A stretch of DNA of 64,000 nt from Paenibacillus sophorae. GTDB lineage: Bacteria > Bacillota > Bacilli > Paenibacillales > Paenibacillaceae. Both the position numbers and the translations under genes were made by a program. Shown here one piece after another: positions 1 to 9,400 of the stretch; the stretch's first letter is position 1; the number at the start of each line of letters is the position of its first letter. Location: contig NZ_CP076607.1 of the NCBI RefSeq assembly GCF_018966525.1, positions 3,286,001 to 3,350,000 of the forward strand, read 5' to 3'. The notes beneath the pieces were generated by a model that had not been told where the DNA came from, did no database searches, and worked only from the letters and a program-made list of their open reading frames with translations.

Positions 1-1
1 T

Positions 2-436
2 GTAATCAATCGAATATTAAGTGATTCGGATTTATGTAAAGCGATTTCTTATAACAGTAATGATTTTCTTAGTCAACCACATATCGAAGATACGTCTATG
101 TTGATTTATAACAACATCTATCCATATAGATTTATTCCTGATATTAAGATTGAAGCCAAATCTTTTATTACTTTGTCTTGTACAGATTATAGGCCATCTG
201 GCAATAGTTTTAAGAATGGGCTTTTAGGTATTTATATGTTTACTCATCGAGATTTGTTTAAAACAGACTATGGGTATACAAGAGTTGATTATGTATTGAG
301 CAAGGTTGAGGAATTGATGAATTCCAAAAATGGAATTGGTATAGGGAGATTGTCCTTTAATTCTTTAAATGAGTTTGCTGTTAATGAAAAATTTCAGGGT
401 TATGCATTGACTTATCGACCTGTGGATTTTAATTGA
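2..436 (+). CDS. Phage neck / head-tail connector candidate, 5'-truncated
   Basis: The reading frame is open from the left window edge to the TGA at 434-436, so the gene starts outside the window. An internal ATG at 98 has no convincing ribosome binding site, which supports the longer frame. I do not recognise the family. The position immediately before a tail-completion-like gene and a tail tube candidate suggests a neck, head-tail joining or minor tail protein. That role is inferred from gene order only. Its stop overlaps the next start (TGATG), so the two are probably translationally coupled. Confidence 0.6.
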   Translation, partial: VINRILSDSDLCKAISYNSNDFLSQPHIEDTSMLIYNNIYPYRFIPDIKIEAKSFITLSCTDYRPSGNSFKNGLLGIYMFTHRDLFKTDYGYTRVDYVLSKVEELMNSKNGIGIGRLSFNSLNEFAVNEKFQGYALTYRPVDFN

Positions 437-1155
437 TGGTTGAAATTAATAGGCTTGATGCATTTTTAGGTAATCCTTATATGTTGAATGGTATAAAGAT
501 ATATTCCCCTACAATTAAGGAAGTATCTAATATCGGCCAAGAAACATATTACTGTCATCTAGTGCTGTCTTCGTTTGATAAAGAAAAAATACTTATTGAT
601 TTATTAAAATTTGACATACATAAATATGAACAAATATGCAATGGAAATGACTATGAGGTATTAACCTCGCATCCTGGTATTAGAGACTATATTACCGAGT
701 CATTGTCTTTTTTTACAAAAGAAGATGTTAAGTTTGAACCTGCTACTAATTCATTTCAAATTGGAGAAATGGGTTTTATTGATATAAATAATTATGTTGA
801 TGTAGCAAATGTTATCAGAGAGCTTAATGGCAATTTATCTCAAGAACAGAATAATTTAAAGCCTTCTACAAATAAGGCAAAGCAAATGTTAGAGAAAATG
901 ATGGCATTCTCAAAGAAGCAAGAAAGCAAGGAAGATTATCTCGACCTTAAAGACATTATATCTATCTTGTCTAGTGCTCCAGACAATGGGATCACTATTT
1001 TTAATGTTGGAGAATTAACCATCTATCAAGTATATGAACAGTTCGAAAGAGTTAATCTCAAGGAAAGCTTTATCAGACTACTACCTGTTTGGGCAAATGG
1101 TCATTTAGATAAAGATAGTAAATTACCAGAATGGATTACTAAAACAAAGTTTTAG
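436..1155 (+). CDS. Phage tail-region protein, unknown function
   Basis: A 239-residue protein. I take the ATG at 436 as start because it overlaps the upstream stop; an in-frame TTG at 433 is the only alternative. No signal peptide or membrane segment is visible. The sequence is acidic to neutral, with a Lys/Gln-rich stretch near residues 135-165 that looks helical. It lies between a truncated neck gene and the tail tube gene. Tail completion or a structural chaperone would fit that position, but no family is recognised. Confidence 0.65.
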   Translation: MVEINRLDAFLGNPYMLNGIKIYSPTIKEVSNIGQETYYCHLVLSSFDKEKILIDLLKFDIHKYEQICNGNDYEVLTSHPGIRDYITESLSFFTKEDVKFEPATNSFQIGEMGFIDINNYVDVANVIRELNGNLSQEQNNLKPSTNKAKQMLEKMMAFSKKQESKEDYLDLKDIISILSSAPDNGITIFNVGELTIYQVYEQFERVNLKESFIRLLPVWANGHLDKDSKLPEWITKTKF

Positions 1156-1199
1156 AATACATAAAAATTATGAGTACATACTTTAGGAGGATTTTATAA

Positions 1200-1979
1200 A
1201 TGCTAAACCTTGGACGTTACGGTTCTCGTAACAATCTAAATCTACAAATTTTTGATTTTGTTTCTTCTACTCCAATTATGACATTCGATTATGCTACAAC
1301 AACAACGAATGAATTTACTGGAGAAACTGTCTATGCCCGAGGCGGAGACGGTAACCCACGTCGAATTAGCTGGAGTGGTGATAAGGATTCTACACTTGCT
1401 GTAGAAACACAAGTATTTACACTACAACATCTAGCAATGCTGGCAGGAGAACCTATTGAGAAAGGTGCTCAAAATATTTACAAATCTCAAGTTGTTACTG
1501 TTGAAAGTGATGGATCTGGCGGTAAGAAAATTACACTCTCTAAGGCTCCTATTAACGGAACAGAAAGTGTGAAGGTGTTCAGTTATGTAAATGGTATTAT
1601 TTCTGAGCCGCAAACAGTGTCCAATGTTACTGGAAAGGATGTTACTCTTGACTCTGCTTCAACTATTCAAGTTGGACAAGATGTAGAAGTTTATTACCAA
1701 TTTACTGCTGCCAATGCAGCAAAGCTTTCCTACACTTCTAAAGGGTTCCCCGGTTATGTATGGATTGCTGGCGATACGCTTTATGCTGATGAAAAAGCTG
1801 GTGACGTAGTAGCTGTTCAACAGGTATTCCGTAAGGCCAAGCTTCAACCGAACTTCACCGTTACCTATTCACCTACAGGAGATCCAAGTTCTTTAAGTTT
1901 GACATTCGACTTGTTCCCTGTACTGGTTAATGGTCAAGAAGTTATGAAAGAAGAAATTATCTACGAAGATGAAGAATAA
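1200..1979 (+). CDS. Major tail tube protein (candidate)
   Basis: A 259-residue protein preceded by a strong AGGAGG-type Shine-Dalgarno sequence at about 1186-1191. The composition is rich in Thr, Ser, Val and Gly with alternating hydrophobic residues, as expected for a beta-rich structural protein, and residues about 95-170 look like an Ig-like insertion. The C-terminus is very acidic (YEDEE). It stands alone between an upstream gap and a strong downstream hairpin, and it precedes the chaperone interval and the tape measure, which is the usual place of the tail tube gene in siphoviruses. The assignment rests on gene order and composition, not on a motif. Confidence 0.6.
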   Translation: MLNLGRYGSRNNLNLQIFDFVSSTPIMTFDYATTTTNEFTGETVYARGGDGNPRRISWSGDKDSTLAVETQVFTLQHLAMLAGEPIEKGAQNIYKSQVVTVESDGSGGKKITLSKAPINGTESVKVFSYVNGIISEPQTVSNVTGKDVTLDSASTIQVGQDVEVYYQFTAANAAKLSYTSKGFPGYVWIAGDTLYADEKAGDVVAVQQVFRKAKLQPNFTVTYSPTGDPSSLSLTFDLFPVLVNGQEVMKEEIIYEDEE

Positions 1980-1995
1980 ATATAATTAAATTTAT

Positions 1996-2030
1996 AAAGG
2001 GAGAGTGCGATAATTGCAAACTCTCCCTTT
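1996..2030 (+). terminator. Hairpin after the tail tube gene
   Basis: Perfect 11-bp inverted repeat: AAAGGGAGAGT at 1996-2006 and its complement at 2020-2030, loop of 13 nt. There is no long T-run (only TTTATG), so it may be a partial terminator or an mRNA-stabilising 3' hairpin that sets tail tube expression above that of the genes downstream. Confidence 0.6.
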
Positions 2031-2055
2031 ATGTACTTAATAGGGGGTCTACAAT

Positions 2056-2475
2056 GTGGGACGAGGAAGTAACAAGGAGTTTTCTATTAATAAAATTGAC
2101 ATAATGGCTAAACGTTTTGAGCCAACCAGATTTTATTTTGGTGAACATTATATAATCTATAATAAAAATTTTCGAGAACAAGAAATTGAAAAATTAGTTG
2201 AAGAATACAATAAGGTAAAAAATGCTGTAAATAGGCTCGATCCAAGTTTCAAACTATTAAAGGAAGCATTAATTATAAAATACTTTACTAGATTTGGATT
2301 TGAGAAGTTTGATTTAACTCTTAATAGAGACATTAATAAACTCGTCAAACAAACCAATAATCTTTATGATATTCTTTTTGAACAAGAAGAAACATCATAC
2401 CTAAAGAAAATCATGTCTCTTTTCAATCCTTCAGATATCGAAAAGATTGAATCTCTTATTGATATTAATGCTTAA
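2056..2475 (+). CDS. Phage protein in the tail-chaperone interval
   Basis: A 139-residue protein, Lys/Glu/Asn-rich and predicted mostly helical. The start is GTG at 2056 after AGGGGGT (2042-2048). An overlapping ATG at 2054 in another frame gives only a 16-codon peptide. Siphoviruses place tail assembly chaperones between tube and tape measure, often as two frames joined by programmed frameshifting. Here the next gene is in the same frame but separated by stop codons, so no frameshift arrangement is evident. Function is not established. Confidence 0.6.
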   Translation: MGRGSNKEFSINKIDIMAKRFEPTRFYFGEHYIIYNKNFREQEIEKLVEEYNKVKNAVNRLDPSFKLLKEALIIKYFTRFGFEKFDLTLNRDINKLVKQTNNLYDILFEQEETSYLKKIMSLFNPSDIEKIESLIDINA

Positions 2476-2493
2476 TGATGAAAGGAAGGAAGT

Positions 2494-2781
2494 ATGAGAT
2501 ATTGTAGCTCTGACCATTTCTATGAACAACAAGGAGCATTAATTTGTTGGATTAGAAATGAATTGAAAATGAGTCTTCAAAATCTTAGTGATTACTCTGG
2601 TTATGAGCAAAATGATATTAATGATTTTGAACTTGGGTCTTCTAGTGCAAATGATTGGAATACAATGTATGACGATTGCATAAGGGGCATTATGAATTAT
2701 TGCAAAGAAAACGGAATTAATTTTACAGATATTCTGTTTAAATTAGCAGAAACGAGAATACATGATGAAAGACACATTTAA
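2494..2781 (+). CDS. Small phage protein with possible XRE-type HTH
   Basis: A 95-residue protein with a good AAGGAAGG ribosome binding site before ATG 2494. Residues about 18-50 (RNELKMSLQNLSDYSG followed by an FELGS turn) follow the pattern of a Cro/C1-type helix-turn-helix: a basic first helix, a small-residue turn and a terminal 'E-x-G'. If real, it is a DNA-binding-like protein embedded in the tail morphogenesis cluster; otherwise it is simply a helical tail-assembly protein. Both readings are inference. Confidence 0.55.
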   Translation: MRYCSSDHFYEQQGALICWIRNELKMSLQNLSDYSGYEQNDINDFELGSSSANDWNTMYDDCIRGIMNYCKENGINFTDILFKLAETRIHDERHI

Positions 2782-2789
2782 TTGTGATG

Positions 2790-2828
2790 AGTGAAGCTAC
2801 TTTGATATGGTAGCTTCACTTTATTTAT
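2790..2828 (+). terminator. Hairpin / likely intrinsic terminator
   Basis: An 11-bp perfect stem, AGTGAAGCTAC at 2790-2800 pairing with 2810-2820, a 9-nt loop, then a T-rich tail (TTATTTAT). Confidence 0.65.
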
Positions 2829-2886
2829 ATGGAGTTGCGATATGAAAGTAGTAAAAATAAATATATTAAAAGGGAGATAATAAATA

Positions 2887-3366
2887 ATGGCAAAGAAACT
2901 TACAAGTAGTATTTTGAATAAGATTAATAGTAAATATGAGGAACGTAAAAAGATTTATATTTTAAACGGAGAATATGAAGTTCAAATTCATAAATATTTT
3001 AAAGATGCATTGATTGATAAAGTAGCGATTCAGTACATAAAATTTTTACAAGAACTTAAAACCAAAAAGAATATTGATGATGAAATCATTAAAGACACGA
3101 TTGTTTTATTGGATACGCTTATTCTTCGTGAATTTACTGATCTACCTATTCCCAAAAAGAACAATGTTTCAAGCTTAATTAAGGTTACACATGATTTATT
3201 GAATAGTGGAGTCTATGTAGAAGTAATGAATCAAATCTCAGATACAGAAATAAAGCAAGTACATCAAAAACTTGAAGCATACAGTGAACAAATTGGACAG
3301 TCTTTCGGAGAAATTGCTGTTAGAAGTGCTATTGAAAAGAGTAAAGAAGAGTCAGCAATGGCCTAA
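2887..3366 (+). CDS. Tail assembly chaperone candidate
   Basis: A 159-residue, strongly helical Lys/Glu-rich protein directly upstream of the tape measure gene, the canonical position of the tail assembly chaperone (gpG-like). The start ATG 2887 is preceded by AAAGGGAGA. The C-terminal part (about residues 115-150) is amphipathic. No slippery heptamer was found near its 3' end, so a gpG/gpGT-type frameshift product is not supported. The role is inferred from position, size and helical character. Confidence 0.55.
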   Translation: MAKKLTSSILNKINSKYEERKKIYILNGEYEVQIHKYFKDALIDKVAIQYIKFLQELKTKKNIDDEIIKDTIVLLDTLILREFTDLPIPKKNNVSSLIKVTHDLLNSGVYVEVMNQISDTEIKQVHQKLEAYSEQIGQSFGEIAVRSAIEKSKEESAMA

Positions 3367-3375
3367 TTATATATC

Positions 3376-3412
3376 AGGAGAAGTGCCATGTGCTGGTGCT
3401 TCTCCTTTTTTT
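3376..3412 (+). terminator. Intrinsic terminator before the tape measure gene
   Basis: Stem AGGAGAAG (3376-3383) with CTTCTCCT (3399-3406), followed by a run of seven or more T. The tape measure gene must therefore be reached by read-through or by a promoter close to 3413-3450. Confidence 0.7.
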
Positions 3413-3450
3413 ATCGTTAAACGAAATATTATAAGGATGTGTATAGATAA

Positions 3451-6400
3451 ATGTCAAATGAAAATTTGGGAATATTGATCAGTGCAGAACTCAACACTGG
3501 ATTGAGTCTAAAAAATATTAATGAGGGGATAAAAACACTAAGTTCCCATCCATCTTTACAGAAACTAAAAATAAACATTTCTATTGACGAAAGTTTCGTA
3601 AAAAGTCTGTCGTCATTAACGCAAAATCTAAATAAAGTTACTAACCAACTTCAACAACAAGCCTTAGTCAATAATGATGTTAGCAATAGTATTAGAAACA
3701 CCACACAAGGTATTAAAGAACAAACTTCAGCGACAAGAGAAGCTGAAAAAGCAACTAACAATTGGATTAAAGCACAGGATAAGGTTAATAATAAAGGTAA
3801 GACAACTACATATAAAAGTACAATTAATAATGACGTTCAAAAAGTTAAAACAGCAAATGATGGCGCAATTTTAGATATTACCAATATTAAAAATTACGAG
3901 AAAGACGCAAAAGACGCACAAAATATAATTGAACAAATGGCTCAAGGTAGAATTGCATCTGAAACAAGAGTAAGAGAATTTGAACGTCAATGGAATGAAA
4001 ATCAACAAAAAGCGATTCAACAAAATGCAGATTTAGAACGTAATGAAATTGCAAAAACACAAGCATATCGTCAAAGATATGAGCAAGATTATTTAAAGGC
4101 AATTCGTCTACGTGAGATTCAGGATACAAAAACATATAATAATTTAAATAATAAAATTGCCAATAGTAAATCTAGTGCAACAACTGGCATTGAAAGCACG
4201 AAAGCACTAGACTTACTTAATCGTAAATATACTGAGATTGGTCAACGAGTAAATGAACTTAAGAATTCAGGAATACAATTAACCGAAAGTGAACTTGCTG
4301 GTATTCAACGTAGAATTCAAGCACTCGGAAACTTGGCTTCCAGACAGAAGCAAATGGAGAAAGATAGCGCATCTCTACTCTCCACTCAAATACGCGCCGA
4401 AGCACAGGTTAATAATTTAATTAGTCGTGCATCCTTGAAAGATGAAACAAAAAATCAACTAACCTCTCTTCTATCTCAATTAAAAACACTAGATTCATCT
4501 ACATCTAATTTTAAAGGTAAGGCACAACAACTAACCCAAAATATCAATCGCATCGGTGTAGAAGCTAGAAATTCGTCTGAACATGTTCATGGTCTTAGCA
4601 AAGCATTCTCTAACATGGCTATGTATGCGGGTGTGGGTAGTGTTTTTTATGGTTCAATTAATCTTCTTAAAGAAATGACTCAAACCATAATCCAAGTTGA
4701 TGGTCAAGTAACGCAATTAAAGCGTGTTATGGACAGTGACACGGACTTCGATGAGATGCTTCAAAAAAATATGGATATGGCAGAGAAGTTTGGAATTTCA
4801 CTTCAATCTGTGAATGATACCGCTATTGAGTTCGGAAGAATGGGGTTTTCAGGAGATCAGATTGATTCATTAACAAAGTCGGCTACTCTTGCTCAGAATA
4901 TTTCTGAAATGAGTGCAAAAGAATCTGTTGATGCCATTGTTGCTTCAATGACAAATTTTAATATTACTGCTTCTGATAGTATTAAGATTGTTGATGAATT
5001 GAATGAGGTAGATAATAACTTCAGTACTACGAGCAAAGATTTGGCAATTGGATTAACTAAGACCGCTAATGTTGGTAAAGTCTTTGGTCGTTCAATGGAG
5101 AATATTCTTGGTGATATTACTGCAATACAGCAATCTACTCGTGAAAGTGGTTCAGTGGTCGGAAACGCACTGAAATCAATTTATAGTAGATTGACAACTA
5201 TGGATAAGTCAGAAGATTTGTTGGCTCAAGCCGGAGTTAAAATGAAGGATATGAGTGGCAACGTAAAAACCGCCGATCAACTCATTACTGAACTTGCTGC
5301 TAATTTTGGTCATCTCAATCAAGAAACACAGGAAAATATCGCAGTTGGCCTTGCAGGACGCAACCACATGTCGCGATTTATTGCCCTTCTTCAGAATCAT
5401 AACATTAGCGTTAAAGCGGCAGAAACGGCACTTAACTCTCAAGGTTCGGCAATGCAAGAAAACGAAAAACGCATTAATTCTCTTGAGGCAAGAATTGAAA
5501 GAATGAAGGCAGTTTGGCAATCGTTTAGTGTTGCAATGGGTGAATCAGTAATTTCAGATACAATTGCAGTCATTACATCTCTTATGTCTGGATTAGGTAG
5601 AGTGTTTGAGTTTGCAGCAAAGCACATTGGCGGACTACCATTAATATTTGGGGCGTTAAATGCAGTATTATTTCTAACAAGTAAGGGGTTTAGAGAACTT
5701 TCAATTGGCTTAACTGCTTCAATTTTAAAATTGTTTGGTGTAGTTCCTGCTGCAACTGCCGCCGAAGTAGGTATTATTGGAGTTGCTGGCGCTCTAAATA
5801 TCGCGAAAGCTGCACTAAGAGGTTTATTGGCTTCAACAGTTATCGGTGCTGTTTTTGCGGTTATTGGGTTTGCTGCTGAAAAACTTATTAATCATTTTGC
5901 TAAGACAACCGATGCAACAAATGGTTTAACAACAAGTCTTGAAGACCTAGATCAAAAATCATCGGAATTATCTAATCTTAAAAATCTCTCCAATGATTAT
6001 GAATTGCTTTCTAAAAAAACAAGTTTAACGGCAGATGAAAAAGCAAAATTAGATAAAGTTGAAACTGAATTGCAGAATACATATGGAATTAGTTTAACTA
6101 ATCTCAATGGTCAAACGGATGCTACTGGTGCGAATATAGCAGCAATCAAGAATAGAACGGCTGCTTTGCAAGAAGAAATTAAAACCATGCGTGAAAAAGC
6201 GATTCTTGATTATCAAACGCAACAAGTAGATATTAATAAAAATATTGAAGAACAAACCAAAAAAGTTGAGAAGTTAAACGAAGCATATGTAGACGCACAA
6301 AGACAACAGACCACATTCACAAATGATCGCGCAAAAGGAAAATATTCAAATCTCTCCACAAAAGAATTGGATAGAATTGCTCAAGATCTTGCCAATGGTG

Positions 6401-9400
6401 TAGAAACTGCGAAAAAAGCTTTTGATGATGAAAATACCGAACTTCAAAAATCAGTAGAGAAAAAGACACAAGCGCTTAAAAGTGAATTTGCTATTTATAT
6501 TGATGGTCTTAGGGACTCTGGTCAAAACATAAGTTCGCAAGCAGAACAACTAGCAGAAGTTTATGCGGTTATGGCGGGGAAATCATCCGATAATGAAACA
6601 TCTATTTTTTCAAATTTCAAACAGGCTTTTGAAATCATTAAGAATATTAAGGCAGATAATATTAATGATTTAGTTACTGCATTTGAAAAATTGCCCGGAG
6701 TAGCAACAATTGCACCCGAAGTTAAAAAAGCATTGGAAACATTGCTCGTCCCGGGAATAACTGGTTTAATTGATGGTACGGATGCTATGGGTGACTCATT
6801 TAAAACATTAGAAGATGCTTTAAATGAAGTCGAAAGAAAGTTTGATTCTGCTGCTAATACAATAAAGTCACTTACTGAAGCTCAAAAAGAATTAAAAGAG
6901 AATCATAAACTATCTGCTGATACTTTGTTTGATTTGGTATCCAAGTACCCAGATTTACTGAAATATGTAGATGACGAAAAAGCACTCAACAGAGAATTGT
7001 CAAAGGCCATAAAAGATGAAAGAAATGTTCAAAAAGAAGCTTTTAAAGAAAAACTAACATTAAATGAACAGTTCTTTAGCAATATGATTAAGGGTAATAA
7101 AAATGTTTGGCCTCTTGTTGCGAAAGCTTATGAAAAAGATTACAAGGATTTTAAAACGGTAGCAGATGCCAAGAAAAAGACAAATGATTTGTTATTGCAA
7201 GCCATAGGTTCTGATTGGAATAAATATTTTGCTAACGAAAAATTGGCGCTACAAGAAGTTATTCAGGCTCCGATGAAATACAGAAACCCATCACCAGAGT
7301 TAAAAAAACAACTTGAAGAACGGGCTGAGATGGCAAAGAGTCAATTGGCTGCTATAGAAGCTATGGAAAAGCCTATTGATTTAAGCGTTAATGGGAATAT
7401 AGATTGGTCAACATCGTTAGATGATGCAAAGAAGTCTACCGATAAATTCACAGACTCAACTTCTGACACTGTTGAGATACTAACTGACCTTCAAGAAAGA
7501 ATTAAAGCCAACGCCGATGCTCTAGATAGACTTCATAGTAGACAATCCAGAATGAAAAAAGGAACGGAAGAATATAAAAAATCAATTCTTCAAGAGATTG
7601 CTCTACTTAAAGAACAGAAAAAATTATATGATGAAGGTTATGAGCATCCAGAAAGATTAGTTTCCACTAAAGTTACGACAACCACAAAGACGACGACTAA
7701 TGGAGGAGGTTCATCTTCTTCCTCTTCATACTCTTCTGGAAACAGTTCAAGTAGTACAGGCGATTATTCAGACATCATTAATAAAAATGCCTCTGCAAAT
7801 AAAGTAGATGCGAATTTGATTAAAGCCATCGTAGCTCAAGAAAGTAGTTTTAATCCAAATGCAACATCTCACGCTGGTGCTCAAGGGCTTATGCAGTTGA
7901 TGCCTGATACCGCTAGAAGCTTGGGTGTAAAAAACAGTTATGATCCCGAACAAAACATTGCAGGCGGAACTAAATACTTTGCTGGTTTGCTGAAACAGTT
8001 TGATGGAGACGTAGAACTTGCGTTAATGGCATATAATGGTGGCCCATCCAGAATAGAAAAATGGCGTAAGACTGGCAAGTCCATTGCTGCACTACCTAAA
8101 GAAACACAGCAGTATGCTTCTAAGGTTTTAGGAAAATATAATTCCTACACAGGGAAGTCCACATCTTCTACTATATCATCAGCTAATGGGGTTGCTAAAA
8201 CAACTGTCAAAGCTGGCGACATATCGACTACTGTTAAAACCGACGGGCCAACAGCAGAAGAAAAATCAGATGCTAAAGAAAACGCTAAACAAAAATCAAA
8301 TGAAATCGGAGATCTACTTTATCAACAATATATTCTACTGCTTGATGAAACTAAATTAGAGTTTGAAAATAAAATAGCAGACGAACAAAGAAAAATTGAT
8401 GACTCTAAACGAGTTCAAGATACTTTAGACCCAAATTCTGTTGCTTGGAGACAGGAAAATAATAAGCAAAACAATTTAAAGAGTAACATTCAAAACATCA
8501 AGCATGACGAGAAAAATGAACTCACGTGGTTGATGAATTATCTTGGGGTACAAAATGCTGATTATGATCAATTCTTAAAACAGTTGAGTGCTGAATGGAA
8601 AGATATCCAGGCAGATAAAAATTCTACTGCCGTTTCCAACCTAGATAGTCAAATTGCTGAATCCAGACAAGCAATTACTGACTACGGAGACTCTATTGAA
8701 GTATCCAAAAATAAGATGGCTCAATTTGCTGTGGGTGCAGAAGGATATAACAAAGAATTAAATTATCAAATCGCCACAACGAAGAAACAAAAATCCGCAA
8801 ACGATGAATTGATACAGTTCTACGAGAATCTTCTCAAAGACGGTAAGCTCGCTCCTGGTGTAATTGCTAAATATACTCAAGAATTGCAGGAGTTAAAAAA
8901 AGAAGATTACGCATCCACCGTTAAAGACCTTAATGAACAATTGGCTGCTTCTAAATCTTATCATTTAGAACAAAAACTTTCTGATTTAAATAATCAATTA
9001 GATTTGTCAAAAGCCAAAATGAAAGGTCTTAGAGAAGGAACAGACGAGTATAACAAAGAGACCAAAAATCAGATTAATATTATTAATGACCAGATTGCCG
9101 TCACCAAAGAGTTAATTGCTAATGAAGAAATTCAGTCTAAAAATGAAGAGCTATCTGCATCTGACAGAGAAGACCACAAAAAGAAACTTCAAGAATATAC
9201 TTTAAGCCTCTATGATTACTCAGATGCCATTAAGTCTTTACGTGCAGATTATGCCGATAAGATTATTGATAACTACAAGAAAATGCTTCAAGAACAGCAA
9301 AAACTTCAAGATGCTGCTTATGACAAACAAAAAGAAGCAGAAGATGCTCGTCATGAAGCTAGAATGAATAATCTTGATGATGAGCTATCTAGATTTAATG

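Noticed and set aside
3272..3478. 68-codon frame spanning the chaperone end and the tape measure start
   Set aside because: It covers a terminator hairpin and parts of two better supported genes, and lacks a ribosome binding site; it is not a frameshift partner because no slippery site was found.
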